Program-made: the position numbers and the translations under genes | Origin: Chondrilla cf. caribensis | Taxonomy: Eukaryota > Porifera > Demospongiae > Chondrillida > Chondrillidae | Direction: 5' to 3' | Length of the DNA: 64,000 bases | Assembly: GCA_964020155.1 (NCBI GenBank) | Contig: OZ026546.1 | Coordinates: 1,141,414 to 1,205,413, forward strand | In this document: one piece after another, positions 46,219 to 60,813 of the stretch | How positions within the stretch are numbered: position 1 is the first letter of the stretch | Layout of the letters: each line of letters opens with the position of its first letter | Notes under the pieces: generated by a model | Seen by the model: only the letters and a program-made list of their open reading frames with translations | Database searches by the model: none | What the model was told of the DNA's origin: nothing

Positions 46219-47041
46219 TTTGTTATTACCCAACACGCCAATGGGCGATTATACAAGCTCGTGGTCGCATAATCACAACACGCGAACGCCCTCAAGGGAG
46301 GCGTCAGTCAGAGTAACCTGCATCACTGAATATCTTATAACCTCAATGTTACAGTGGAAGCTCCTGAAGCAACTCAAGGAGAAGCCACATCATTATTGAA
46401 ATCAGGGAACAACTACGTATATGTTACAAAGCCATTTGGAGAGGAAATTTTCAGGCAGACCAAGGGCTGAGTGTTCACTGCACATGCATGGAGGTAAGAG
46501 CTGATGTGCAGTTAATGGTGACACATATAGAAAACTACAGTACTAGTCTGGCAAGTCTGTCTGATTTTTTTCATTGTAACAATAGAATATTATAAATCAT
46601 TGCAATAAAAGAAGCAATTTGAAAGTATTATAGTATAAATTAAATTCATAAACTCATTATTTTACAATAATATAATTAAAATCACAAATTTATACTAAAT
46701 AATAAGACTAGCACATTTACCTTATACATATTATTATAATATACATATATTAACCATAATTTAACAACTGTCACAGTATAACCAACACAATCATTTCATT
46801 CAATAACTTATAATAATGAACCATAAATGAGTATATTAAACTTAGTCTAATAAAGTTTAGCATAATAGGAAGGGAAAATTTCTGACATTTTGCGCCATAA
46901 TTACAAGTTGAACATACTCTGTACAATTGATTCATATTACTACTAGTATATACATAATGTAATAATGCTACTGGAACATTTCCTGGCTACTCAATCAAGA
47001 TACAACACCTGTAACCTAAATGCTACAGATTATCTGAAGCT
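46219..47041. other. Intergenic region between the sugar transporter 3' end and NFRKB
   Basis: The part next to 46218 is the NFRKB promoter region (CG-rich, no TATA box seen). From about 46560 it becomes AT-rich with 'tataataattat' runs. No gene recognised. Confidence 0.5.
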
Positions 47042-47047
47042 TTTATT
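47042..47047 (-). terminator. Polyadenylation signal, sugar transporter
   Basis: AATAAA on the minus strand 5 nt after the stop codon, implying a very short 3' UTR if it is the one used. Confidence 0.45.
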
Positions 47048-47052
47048 AACAA

Positions 47053-49442
47053 TTATTTACAGTGCAAGCACATCTTCACACTATGGCAAAACTCTTTAAA
47101 ATTTCTTCTTGGGCTAAAAGTGTGAGCGGCATTGAAACCCATCTCTTTACCTTTAGTTTCCGGAATACAGAAAAGGACAAAAACAGCTGCACCCCCGGCC
47201 ATGAGAGCTAGAATGTAAAACGACAATGCAGGTCCAATGCTATGGGTGGCCACTGGGAACAGCAATGTAACAATAACACCACTTGTCCAATTTGAAGCAA
47301 TTGCACTACCAACTCCAACGCCTCTGGTTTCTTTGGGGAAGAGTTCTGCACCATATAAGTATAGGACAAGACTCCAACCTCCTGAAAACGAAGCCACGAA
47401 GACTACAATGCTTACGATAGCCAAAGAGCTGTATTGCCTACCAATACTAGGATCAGCGATAGCACTGTCAAAGAAACACAGGCTACTGTCGTTTACTCCA
47501 TGAGAAACAGCAGGTGATGTGGGCAATACGCCAGCTACAAGAGTGAAATAGGATCCAATACCAATGTTGGCAACCATCATACCAAGAGCTCCTGTAAAAA
47601 ATAAAATGTTGCGACCAATTCTATCAATAAGAAAAGCCATGCAAATGATGGTGAGAATCTTTGTGATTCCTATTGAAATTGATGCGGCTATTCCTGGAGG
47701 AATAGGCCACTGCTCTCCTCCTATGGAATGAAATATCGGTCCTACGTAGAAGGAAATTACATTAATTCCCATCAGCTGCTGAAATACAAACAGTATGTTA
47801 ACCATTAAGGCTAACAATGCAACTTTCTTAGTGAAAAATTTCCCCAAAATTCTCACCACTGACCGACGTTCATGGTCACGGAATTGCTTAATGTTTTTCA
47901 CAATATTACGTACACGCACAGGAGATTCTTGAATGGTAAAAAGCAGGACAACGTGAAATGCTGATAGCCCCGAGAACAACAAAGCCAGCTGCCAGTAGGA
48001 CATGTAGTGCCCGATCACGAGACAAATAATGTTTCCCAGGCCTATTCCAGTTGGAAAAAACACTCCAAAAGTCCCACGACTGTTCCTTGGGGATATTTCT
48101 GCCACATAGATCTAAATATAAAGAAATAATTCATGTTATTGAATCTATAAATTATTTTAAAAGTCATAGTTGCACGAATATTATACTGACATTCTGGTAA
48201 CTTTGCGTGGATAGTAGAGTATATTTATTATTATAATAGCCTGAATTTAAGGTCAGAGTTAGAGAAATTTGGGTCATCATGCAAGTTAGCCAGTCGGAGC
48301 TGAAAGGGTGCCTTTAAACATGCATGCAAGGTAAATGAAGTCATCTGATCACTGCATGGTAAATAACCAGCTGCAGCACACTGCAAGCTGCTGGCTTCAC
48401 CGTCAGGGATGCTGTGACTAAGGGCTACCATTACCAGTGGAACACTGTATTTGTCCTCTAATGGTGAAGTATATATAGTAAACTGTTAATTCACAAATTA
48501 CCAGAATCTATATCGAGATGGAATTACCCCATTTTACCATATATTGCATGTAATAATGGTTGAATGCATATGGTATCCCCTATGAATGAAGACTTTGTTG
48601 ACAAAATAATGATAAAGAAATCACTGAGTTTTTAAAGACTGTTAATTTCTGCATGCTCCAAATTAACCTGTTATGGCCCACATTATATATTAATTTATTC
48701 AGATAGATAGATAGATTGATCGATACATAGATAGATAGATAGATAGATAGAGGTAATAGGTATAGGTAGGTAGATAGCTAGATAGATATAATATTAGATA
48801 GATGCTGGGATAGATATGCAGTATAATACTTACTGGGGAAGTGACTGAAACCCATCCTGTGGCTGCTCCGGTAACGAATCTTCCTGTCAGGATTAGCATT
48901 CTGAACGAAGCTGGCGAGGACACGAACCAGGACGCTCCGATCATAGCCCACCCAACCACAAACATCACTCCAGCTGTAATCAGAGAGAACACCAATCCAA
49001 ATAGGCCAATAACAAGAGAACTGAGTAAGCCTCCAACTACACCTCCAATAGGCGCTAGGGGACCCACTAGACTCTGATGAACGCAGTCTTCAAAGCCTTC
49101 GTTCCATAAAGTGAAGTTGGTTCTTCTTGACATATCCTCCAAAAATGGCGACGAATAGACGATAGTGAATCCAAATCCCAGAGACCCGAAGGCGGCAACA
49201 ATGGCGTAGTAAAAATAACAATAACGTGGGCACTTCCGTCTATCATTTTGAGATTTGTACGAAACATCTGATAGAGCTCCTTTTGAATTCCCACTACTGT
49301 TCGATAAAGAGGGGCTGTCGTGTAACGCAGCCAAATCCAAGTTTACGTCTGATTCGCGTAAATAGTATATCCCTTGGTGTCGAGACATGCGGATACGAAC
49401 ACAAGCCGATTCGTTTAATTTGCAGTTAGGACATGTCAACAT
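47053..49442 (-). CDS. Facilitative sugar transporter, SLC2/GLUT-like, complete, 2 exons
   Basis: Major-facilitator membrane protein predicted to carry hexoses. Exons are 49442-48834 and 48111-47053, joined in phase 0. Motifs in order: first membrane segment YYAIVAAFGSLGFGFTIVYS; GRFVTGAATGW then SP|IYVAEISPRNSRG across the splice; FQQLMGINVISFYVGPIF in TM7; LIDRIGRN in the TM8-9 loop; WSLVLYLYGAELFPKETRG in TM10; PETKGKE after TM12. These are the family's sugar-porter signatures. The start could be MLTCPNCKLN at 49442 (555 residues) or MSRHQGIYYL at 49388 (537 residues). Both are in frame and the second gives a more usual N-terminus. Resemblance to GLUT6/GLUT8-type members is an impression only; no subfamily is claimed. 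Confidence 0.88.
48700..48790. repeat. (GATA)n microsatellite, transporter intron
   Basis: 'agatagatagatagatag' runs, partly degenerate, about 45-130 bp after the exon 1 donor on the gene's strand. Confidence 0.85.
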
Positions 49443-51487
<2,045 letters not shown>

Positions 51488-51568
51488 ATGGCGATTTCTT
51501 TCTCAATAAGCGGTTCTTTCTGTTTATTTGTTTCTCAACACTATTTGCCACAAATCTCCAGTTTATGA
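51488..51568 (+). promoter_or_regulatory. Upstream ORF of the channel gene
   Basis: ATG in a good context (aaacATGG) opens 26 codons (MAISFSISGSFCLF and onward) and closes 24 bp before the main start at 51593. If transcribed in the same mRNA it could reduce translation of the channel. The sequence reads like an N-terminal hydrophobic stretch, so an alternative product is possible but less likely. Confidence 0.35.
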
Positions 51569-51592
51569 AGCGAGAGGATAGTGCCGGATACC

Positions 51593-54500
51593 ATGGGAGG
51601 GAAGAATACTCGCGTGAGAAGGTCACAAGTTAGTCCTTCCTCTTCCAATGGAGAGCGAGCAGGTAAAATTTGTGAGCAAGAAGTCACCGAGCAGGGAATA
51701 ATGGGACGTTCAAGTACCGAAGGAGGACGAGAACGCAGCTTTATGTCTCCTGATAGTGCGGTACGTTAGTGCTGTACCGCGTGCGATGGCTACTAATAGT
51801 TCCGTGTGTCATGGATCGATCTTGGCTAAACCATAGATAATAGAAGGGAGCTCTTCCTTCTATTATCTATGGCTAAGCGTTATGTTTTGTCCATAGACTA
51901 TTAAATGTATGCAACAACATATACCAGTACGTGTCTGTTTTTAGCGTTTTTTCCTTGTGCAAATAAGTTGCACCTGTTTTCTTATCGATTGAATAGAACC
52001 AATAGTACACGTGCGAGTCCTTAAAAATTGCAGCATATAATACCAATACCCTACCTTACATTTCTATATAAAACTAGATAGGACAATTTACTGTATTAGG
52101 ATTTTAGTAATACCGAGCTAAGGTTGAACGTCTACAGCTAGTCAATCTCCTATGTATGGAAATAAAGATTGCCAACACATTCTAATCACTAGCTGAGTTT
52201 TAAGGTAATTAAAACTGGCTGCATGTTCTGAACTATCTCACCCTACTGATCTATCCAGGTTTGGCTGTTCTGGAATGGCATATCCTCCTCATTAAGTATG
52301 TACCATCCTCCCCGGACTGTGTGCATGTGTACCACTGCCTGCATTGGTGGCAATTACAACTGTGTATACAGTGGAGTATTGTGAACCTTTGAATGGGGGA
52401 AAATGTTATATTTCAGAACACAATCGTTTGTCCCGGTGTAGTACTGCAATGGGTTAAACATCCTTCGAGTTGAGGAAACCTTCACAGGATGCATGAATTT
52501 TAAGCCCCTAAGTGTTCTATACAGAGAGATTTCACTGTGTCTCGACTGTTTGTGACATCTTCCCTTTTTGTCTGTATGAGACCTTCACTCAAGTGTATTC
52601 ATTGCTGTAGTTGAGCAGTCTGCCTGAGAATGAGAGGAATATTTTATTGGCTGCCGCTTACATTGAAGATGCTAAATTGGGGAGGTACGTATGTTTGTAT
52701 CCAATTGCAATATGACATGTTACATACATATGTGTATGGGGATCTGTTGTTTGCTTGTCCAAGTGTGCTGTACGTGCGTACGTATGTCAGCCAGTTGTGG
52801 TATGTGGTATGTACGTGTGTTCCTATACTTGTATCTGTGATGCAATGAAGCCCCTCCATTACAAACCTCTAAATTGATAAAATCTCTCCAATAAGGACAC
52901 TATTGATTGTCCTAGTGAATTGCTGTAGTGTATCAAGTGACCTCTGAATCAAGGAAGCCTCTTTAACAAGGACATAGAATTATAATTACCTGAAGCCCCT
53001 AATAGAGTGGTTCCGTCTATGTACGTATGCGTATATACAAGTTACGTACCTGACTGTACCCGCAAGGAACCAAATGAGTTTTCCAGTCTTTTTTCTCTTT
53101 CAGAGGAAGTTATGGAAAAGTTCAGTATTACTTCAAAGGGAGACATATGCAAATGTGAGTTTGCACATGTATATGTACGTATGTGTAATATATAGTAGCT
53201 GTGTGTATCTGTCATGTTTGTACAGTAGCTTTGCGTACGTATGTGTCATGTAATAGCTTTCTATATGTATGTGTCATGTAGTAGCTTTGTGTATGTACTA
53301 TGTTTAAGTATGTGGCATGTGTAGGCTGTACCTTATGGTGTGTATGAACGAGTTGTTCTGGTTCAATTGAAGATGCGTAATATTAGACGTATGTAAATAA
53401 CGTACACGTGTGTTGTGGTAATGTACATATGTCCGTGAATACTCTCGTGTGTTTGTTGTATTGATGCAGGTACGTACATAATTACATACGTACATGTGTG
53501 CGTTGTATTTGTGTACGTATGTCCAGTATGTATACGTACATATAGGTGCACATGTGTGTGTATAATACTTACGTATACGTAAGTATATGTAAATATGCAC
53601 ATTTCATTGCACAGTTTACCTATGTACGTACGTATGTACATTTTTATGCACATATGGGAGTATCCATTCTCATATATAGTTAACTGATCTCCCATTAATT
53701 TTATGTGGCAAATTTATATTGTCTATTGCAACCTTTTGCAAACTCTCTGCTTGGAAAGCTCATGAATGGTGCTGGGTCCTTTCATTCTAAACCACAGAGT
53801 GTTCTACTGATTCAGTAGAACTAATGTTATGGGAATACTTTGTGTTTGTTTACTGTTTCCCTTATCTCTAATTAACACCAACTATCACCACATCTTAGGT
53901 TGTCCAGCAGCCCTATTGTGCTTGTGGTGTCCATAGTAACCTGTTCGCACATACTTTATCCACAGTTTCCTCTCCTAATTCATCAATACATGCATACATA
54001 CGTACGTACTACAAACTGTACATATTAAGGACATATACAGTGTACACGCTGTATATGTAAGTAATAGTTATATCCTGGTGTAGTGAATTGCGTACAGACA
54101 ATTTATACTGCAAATATGCACATAGTCTAATACAATGTATTATATGCAATAAAAATGCGTTTGCTAAATTCCTGCCTTGTTCTCACACAATTAATCCTAA
54201 TGGGGAAACCTGTCTAGTGACCTATGCTGTATCACTGACCTTTGCTACTAGCTTATGTATGCACAGTTTCTGTGAAATACCCCTCAACCAGGATACAAGT
54301 TCATACGTACATCAACCCTCCCTATACACACATGCATACTGATCCATATGTACATGTGTTAACGTGAGATACTCTTTTCTTTTCACTCCATGTGCAGTGC
54401 ATTTCGGATTGTAACCAGCCAGCCTTTCCAGATTCTGATATACCTGACTGTCATCCTTCATGCCTGCCTCACGTTTTTCGAACCACCTTCCACCTTATCA

Positions 54501-57359
54501 CTGTGAGTGGAACACCCATATGTACGTACGTATGTACATCAAATTATGAACACAGCAGCTACTGTGCCCAGTGCAAATTACTATGATTTTGATGTGAATG
54601 TGCATATTTGCATGTGTGTACGTACGTATGTACTTAAGTACAAGTGTACATACGTACGTATGTACATGATACAGCTTGGTAGCTCACGTATTGTAATTAC
54701 GTACATTATATTGTAATCTTAGCGGAATCATAAAGTATTGTATTATGAATTGTAGTCATTGTAATTTGCTTGTAGTTATGTACATACGTACGTACGTACA
54801 TCATAATTCTATCATAGTAGAATCATAATTTTCTATTCCTAGGTATGTATTTTAAATTTCGTAGTTTAATTGTAATTTGATCGTAGTGGAATCGTAAGAT
54901 AATCGTAGTTTCTCTTCACCCTATTGCAATTCTTTCTTGATGACATAATTGCATACATAAATTCATTGTAACGTAATCATAATTGTGCTGTAATTGCATT
55001 ACGATATACGTACGTACGTACTTATCAAGTGTTCTGCAATGCATACCTCATGTACAGTACTGAGCTACCATACAATTGTGAACAACATGCAACACCAAAC
55101 GCAGTGGGTTTGAGAGTACATGCATGACTACGAGAAATGAGGCAGTCTAATTGCTACTAGGGCTGCAACAATATGCCTATTTGTGATATTGCATATTGCC
55201 ACCTCAAATATTGCAATATATTGTATTTTTGATTCATATATTAGTATATAATTTTATATAAGAACTCAAACAAGCTACAAAGTATATTACAAAACCTACG
55301 TAAATGCAATAAATACAGGACAATGTAAGATGAGGTGATTTACCATCTTTCGTTTTCATACAAAACAGAAGATGCTCAATTATTGCAATATATATTGTGC
55401 AACAATATATTGATAATCAGAACAAGTATCATTACTCCATATGGCAGAAATGAGTATTGCAATATATCAATATATACGTATATTGTTCCAGCCCTAATTG
55501 TTACACTTGTTTTGTGGTATCTTTTGCTCTCTTGTAGGCACTACAGAGAAAACATTGCCGCAATACTTTTGAACCTAGTCTGCTTGATGATGTACAGCAT
55601 TGACATATTTTTAATTGTATCATTTTTGTCTTTTATAACTTTCTTGAAATCCGGGGAGTGCACTTGGGGGAGAGTTGAGCTCGTCTTGCTTTGTCTATTT
55701 ACTGTTGACTGGTTGCTGTTGGTGATCCAGGTGTCTGTGTTCTCTGCCACAGAGAATCCAGCTGTTGGATACGTGAGTTGCACTTGTGTACGCAGGCACT
55801 TGTGTACTGTATGAACATTGTTGCTTGTTTGTGTAGTATGTATGTACGTATGTAAGTATGTACGTATGTATGTATGTATGTATCTACGTATGTATGTAAG
55901 TACATATGTATGTTCATTCAGGGTTTCTTCTTATCAGGATTTGCTTACTATGTACGTACATACATTCTTATGTGTACACTACTACAGCAAACCAAACAAA
56001 GTTTTCAATATTGGTTCATGTTCAGAAATTGTCCTAAGTGTGTTTGCTTTTGATGTTTTCACTGTATTGAGGCTGCAATTGGGCGCAGATAGTCCCTATG
56101 TAAGGGTGGAATGGACTCTTCTATAGTTCTAAGTCAGTTAAACCTGAGATAGTGGGCAACCTCTCTACATCAGACAAAACAGCTGGTCCAATGTGTCATT
56201 ATTAAGAGGCCCCCCTGTAAATGTACGTACACTTACCTGATAATGTTATCTTCCTTAGATTGTTCAGCCATTTCGCTGTTTGCGGCTGGCCATGATAGTC
56301 TGCAAAGCTAAGAATGTGGCGCATGTGTTGGTGGTGATGTTCTCCATCACGGTGAAGCTCGGGAAGCTCCTGTTCGTGATGGTCGTCTACGTACTGATAT
56401 TCTCCTCCATCGGAAGTCACCTGTTGATGCCCTTTTACCACTTTCGTAACGATACTAACCAATATCCAAAGATGACTGCAAGGTACGTTCGTGTTGATAC
56501 AGTTGTACATATGCTAGCAATTCCTCTCCCTATAGTATCTACATTGTAAGAAGGAAGTTGTTCATGCAGCCGTCTACATCAACAGCATACATATGTGTAC
56601 ATATGTCTACATCAACAGCATACATATGTGTACATACGTACATACAACCTTATGCGTATGTACGTACGTACGTACCTACTTGACGTGTTCTCTCACTCGT
56701 ACCTGCTACCATCTTGTAGTGTGTGCATGGCTACAACCTCAAACTCCACTTTCTTGGCTGGTGAACCTTCAGCATGTCAAAGGGACTCGATGTCGTCTTT
56801 GCACCAGAAGTAAGTGTTTGTGTGCATGTCACTGCATGCTGGTACATGTACGTACGTATGTGGCTAGCTCTGTGCTTGTGTGTACTAATAAGCTAATTTA
56901 ATATACATATGTAAATAGGTATGTGGATACACATGCAGTAATCATATACGTACACACAGTGTACGTACATATGTACGTACATACGTAGATACATTTATGC
57001 ATATGCATGCATATAATGCATATACACATACGTATACGTACATATGTACATATGTAGGCTCAACATGTGTATGTGCATATGTGTACTTGTATGCCTGACA
57101 GCTAATACAATGTACCTTCATATGCACGTTTGTGCATTATGTACATGTGTACGTATTATTATATTTTATGAATGTATGCATATGCAAACATGCAGTGGTA
57201 TTTAATGTGTTGATAATGTTTCTAGAATTACGTACGTAGTATGTTCTTTTACATTTGATTGTGTTTTCTGCAGTGGTTTCAACAATATTGGTATTGCTTC
57301 TGTTAACTTGTTTGTGCTTTTTACTACTGAAAACTACCCAGTAAGTGTGTGTATGTGTG

Positions 57360-57428
<69 letters not shown>

Positions 57429-58000
57429 TATGCGTGTGTATGTACCTGTGTACGTATGTGCCTAACTGTGTATGTTGAGTGACAAATCCGTAAATACGTA
57501 CAAATGTAAAAATGTCTGCATCCATGCCTATCCTTGCAGGCAGTTTATATGTACGTACGTATATCCCATGGAATATATTGCATGTATATTTTCCTCCTGC
57601 TGTCAACAGTCATTAGTGATCTCAAACACCTCCTTCCCTTGTAGAGTTTTATTTTCCCAAGTTTTGTTGAAAGCCCTGTTTCCTGGTTGTTCTTCGGCGT
57701 GTTCATATCAATTGGAGTGTTTCTACTTGCACCACTCCTCCTAGCAGTCATTGCCGATCTTTACTGGTAAGAGTATTGTGTTCTTTATTACGAACTTACA
57801 GTACTTACAAACAACATACGTACATACGTACCTTTAGTATTATTCACATATGTACGTATGTATGTTATGTGTACAGCCGAAACTCAAGGCAACTTCAACC
57901 TTCATTCCTCACTTTCCCTGCATCTATAACTGGTTTATCGTTGTATCCAACATACGTAATTACTGTGTATGTGGATGTATGTGCCCAGAAGACCTGTTGA
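51593..58000 (+). CDS. Two-pore-channel-like protein, first repeat only in this window
   Basis: Endolysosomal two-pore channels (TPCN family) carry two 6-TM repeats; one is visible here. Exons: 51593-51760, 52611-52684, 53104-53154, 54398-54502, 55538-55772, 56259-56482, 56720-56809, 57274-57340, 57645-57766, all in phase. The N-terminus is Ser/Arg-rich, then RNILLAAAYIEDAKLG, typical of TPCs. S1 is near residues 105-125 (ending FFEPPSTLS), S2 140-165, S3 178-200, S4 215-232 (PFRCLRLAMIVCKAK), S5 240-262. The pore follows with IASVNLFVLFTTENYP, then S6 near 350-376. A last in-phase exon at 57877-58000 would end the protein at 419 residues with no homology. The second repeat is either beyond 64000 or absent. 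The filter ENYP differs from the ANFPD-type sequence of vertebrate TPCs. Confidence 0.75.
51831..51872. repeat. Perfect hairpin in channel intron 1
   Basis: 'ccatagataatagaagg' and 'ccttctattatctatgg' arms around an 8-bp loop, about 70 bp after the exon 1 donor. Confidence 0.7.
52363..53020. repeat. Small-element fragments around channel exon 2
   Basis: Stretches at about 52363-52545 and 52855-53020 contain 'aacctctaaattgataaaat', 'ctctccaataaggacac' and similar text. These resemble the interiors of pogo/Tc1-type MITEs such as 16911-17092. Exon 2 (52611-52684) lies between them. Confidence 0.45.
53160..54397. repeat. TACG/TATG-rich channel intron 3
   Basis: Long intron dominated by short runs of 'tacgtatgtac' and 'gtatgtgtcatgtagtagct' in loose tandem order (about 53165-53330). 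No exon or RNA recognised within it. Confidence 0.5.
55158..55496. mobile_element. hAT-type MITE in channel intron 4, with target-site duplication
   Basis: Ends are 'tagggctgcaacaata' and the inverted 'tattgttccagccctaa'. It is flanked by 8-bp duplications attgctac (55150-55157) and attgttac (55497-55504), differing at one base. Eight-base duplications and a 'AGGGCTGCAACAAT'-like end are diagnostic of hAT elements. The 339-bp AT-rich interior encodes nothing. Confidence 0.85.
57345..57423. repeat. (TG)n microsatellite at the channel exon 8 donor
   Basis: Sense-strand TG starting 4 bp after the exon 8 splice site (gtaagtgtgtg at 57341), inside the intron that separates the pore from S6. Confidence 0.93.
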
Positions 58001-58926
58001 AATATGAGTCTGTACACTATGAATAGTGCTGTTGTATTACGGTCTGACTGTACAATGTCACCTCACTGATCACACACTTTTGTGATTAACCTGATGTGGA
58101 CAATGAAGCAATTGAATATGCACTCTAATGTATCCATTATCTGTTGGTTATGTACGTACATCTGAAGCTACAGTGCTTGCAAGAAACTAATGTGGTTAGA
58201 TCCCCTGTGTTCAGCTGTATGTATTGTACTTTGATAATTTGAGGTACTCACAAATCATGAAAATTTCACATGTGTGTAAGTACGTAATGTACTGTACAGT
58301 GTACGTACATATGTATGTAAGTATAAACGTATGTATGTACAAGTGCATGTATGCACATATACGTATGTACCTTTGTATAGTTGGAAGTTTTCAGATAACC
58401 CTGAGGCATACATACAATAGGTCCTCACTGGTCCACCCCAGTGCTGTAATATGGCTGGTTGTGTGAAATGGACAGATTCGTAACTGCAAAATATGTGCAA
58501 TAAGAGCAGAAGTTTGTGAAGGTTCATTGAAATACATTATTTCTTCCACTCTGTGTCTTTCCCTACAATTTTACTCCCACGAGTTGTTTAAATAGGTTTC
58601 ATTTACATTTTTATGGATATAAGTACAAATCTGAATATTATGAACATTTTTTCACTTGGTGCATTATTTTTACAATAATGACAATATAGTACTGAACAAT
58701 ACAAGGTGAATGACCAACAGTTTCAATGTCTGTTATGCAGAAAAACAACATTCGTATGTGAAACATTTCTAACTGGTTACAATGGCTATTGTGAATGATA
58801 ATGATGCTTGATTACAATGCAATACTTAAAGTTGCTTGAAAACCGGACTACGAATGGTCCTATACCTAAGCTAATACATAACACATGTGACAACATATTG
58901 ATGTAACATGTATGGAAGTACGGAAC

Positions 58927-60129
58927 TTAAAATGTGGACTCAAATGTATCAACCCTAATAAAAATGCAGTCATTTTTGAGGTATTGACAGTTTTTGTCTG
59001 CATCAAATCCGATTTCATTGTGAGCAATGTATTGAGGAAACCCCCAACCTTCATTTGGTTCCGTTGTTGCACGCATCCTCACATGTTCTGGAACCTCACC
59101 GGGTGACCACAGTGTGTATGTGTAGTGGGTTTTGTCCTCAAGTTGATTGAGTAAACTAACAACAATTTTTCCCTCAAAAGGAAACTTTAGATTAGCATCA
59201 TTATCTCCCTTCATTAGATTGGCATAGAGTGATATATGAGTATCTTCACCTTCGCCATCACCATTCATGCACACAAATAGCTGCATCTTGTATCCTCCAA
59301 AATGAGAAAAAATAGGTTTACACTCATAGGCTACATTGTCGTTCTTCATCTGCTCAAAGTTGTCACACTGGATGACCCATGGGGAGCAAGGGTAGCAGGT
59401 GGGTGTGTTGACCAACCACGGTCGGAACGAGAGAGGGAGAGTGCTCAGATCAGGTTTAGTTGAAGACTGGAAGCATCTCATTTGACATTTGAACATTGCT
59501 AATTGAGCGTCCATGGACTTTCTAAAGTGGAAAGTATCATCTGAAGAATGTGTTTCAATCTTCCTTCTCTTGACTGCTGTGTTACATCCGAACATCTCGT
59601 ACTTACAGGAGACATATTCTTCAGGACATTTTGTTGAGAGGTGCTTTTGTAGGTCTTTTCTGTTGACAACAGTCCGACACCCAGCTGGACACGGGAGTGA
59701 AAAGTTCCCACACGACACAAAGTGCTTTTCAAGAACCCCATCGAATGGTCCTTTAAGTATCTCTCCACATCCTTTCGGGCATTCGACCTCTTGGTGTTCA
59801 CATTTCTTGTTCAAGTGTTCATTGGCATCTCCTAATTCCCCCTCCCACTCACATCCTTTCTCAAAATGCGGGCACTTGACTCTCAGAGCCTTTAGTACTT
59901 TAGTACTGCTTCGATCAGGACTAGTTGTGAACCATGTTCGGCATGTTGGGCATGCTTGTTGGTCTTTGATGCAGTTCCCACAGAACAAGTGGTCGCAACT
60001 GGTTGAAACTGGTTCTTCCACGAGCTCAAGACAAATGGCACACTTTAATTCTTCCAAAATACGAACTGAAGTGTCAACAAACGTATATTCCACTCCTTTG
60101 TAGCTATACTTCGGTGGACTGACGGCCAT
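58927..60129 (-). CDS. TRAF-like RING finger / TRAF zinc finger / MATH protein, copy A
   Basis: Single-exon gene, 400 residues, likely an E3 ubiquitin ligase or cytoplasmic signalling adaptor. A C3HC4 RING uses C30, C33, C45, H47, C50, C53, C60 and C63. TRAF-type zinc fingers cover about 85-200 (HFEKGCEWEGELG, CPKGCGEIL, CPAGCRTVVNRKDLQKHLSTKC). A C-terminal TRAF/MATH-like domain spans about 275-395 (IFSHFGGYKMQLFVCMNG, then HISLYANLMKGDND). This is the standard TRAF order, with only a short linker instead of a long coiled coil. The start MAVSPPKY at 60129 is chosen because an upstream in-frame TGA closes the extension that is open in copy B. Identity to copy B is very high by eye, with changes clustered in the MATH domain. 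Confidence 0.9.
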   Translation of the reverse strand: MAVSPPKYSYKGVEYTFVDTSVRILEELKCAICLELVEEPVSTSCDHLFCGNCIKDQQACPTCRTWFTTSPDRSSTKVLKALRVKCPHFEKGCEWEGELGDANEHLNKKCEHQEVECPKGCGEILKGPFDGVLEKHFVSCGNFSLPCPAGCRTVVNRKDLQKHLSTKCPEEYVSCKYEMFGCNTAVKRRKIETHSSDDTFHFRKSMDAQLAMFKCQMRCFQSSTKPDLSTLPLSFRPWLVNTPTCYPCSPWVIQCDNFEQMKNDNVAYECKPIFSHFGGYKMQLFVCMNGDGEGEDTHISLYANLMKGDNDANLKFPFEGKIVVSLLNQLEDKTHYTYTLWSPGEVPEHVRMRATTEPNEGWGFPQYIAHNEIGFDADKNCQYLKNDCIFIRVDTFESTF

Positions 60130-60584
60130 GTTTCACTGACTAAGCATTGTTTTCATTACAACTATGAATATGATTGAGGTAGCTCCTCCCAATTCCTTAT
60201 ATGTGAATAGAGGCATGTCTGGTATTTCGCCCAAGTACATAAGACTCTTGGTATGATGGACATTTGATTCTTAGATTGTAGCATGTGTAGTCCCTCCCAA
60301 TGACCCAAGATGGGATTCTAACTTTTTCTTGTGTGTAACTCAAAGTGGAAACTACGTACCATAATTCATTAGTATGTGCATACATATCCCTACTATATCA
60401 TTGTGTTTGCCTATATTCTGTACATATATACGTACAGCATTTGTGGAATGAAGTGTAATGAATAGGTATAGACTATTTTTGTACATACCAATATAAGAGG
60501 CTCAGTTGGTATATGTACAAAGATATGTAGTTGTGGTATTCTCTGCAGTCTCTCAATCCTCATTATATTCATATATACACGCAC

Positions 60585-60813
<229 letters not shown>

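Noticed and set aside
55973..56106. Possible extra channel exon ending RLQLGADSP
   Set aside because: No acceptor gives a phase compatible with the flanking exons, and exons 5 and 6 join directly into a continuous S3-S4 region.
59513..60103. Plus-strand 196-codon ORF opposite TRAF copy A (and its twin at 62143-62733)
   Set aside because: Antisense shadow of the RING/zinc-finger coding sequence; the minus frame carries the conserved Cys/His ligands.
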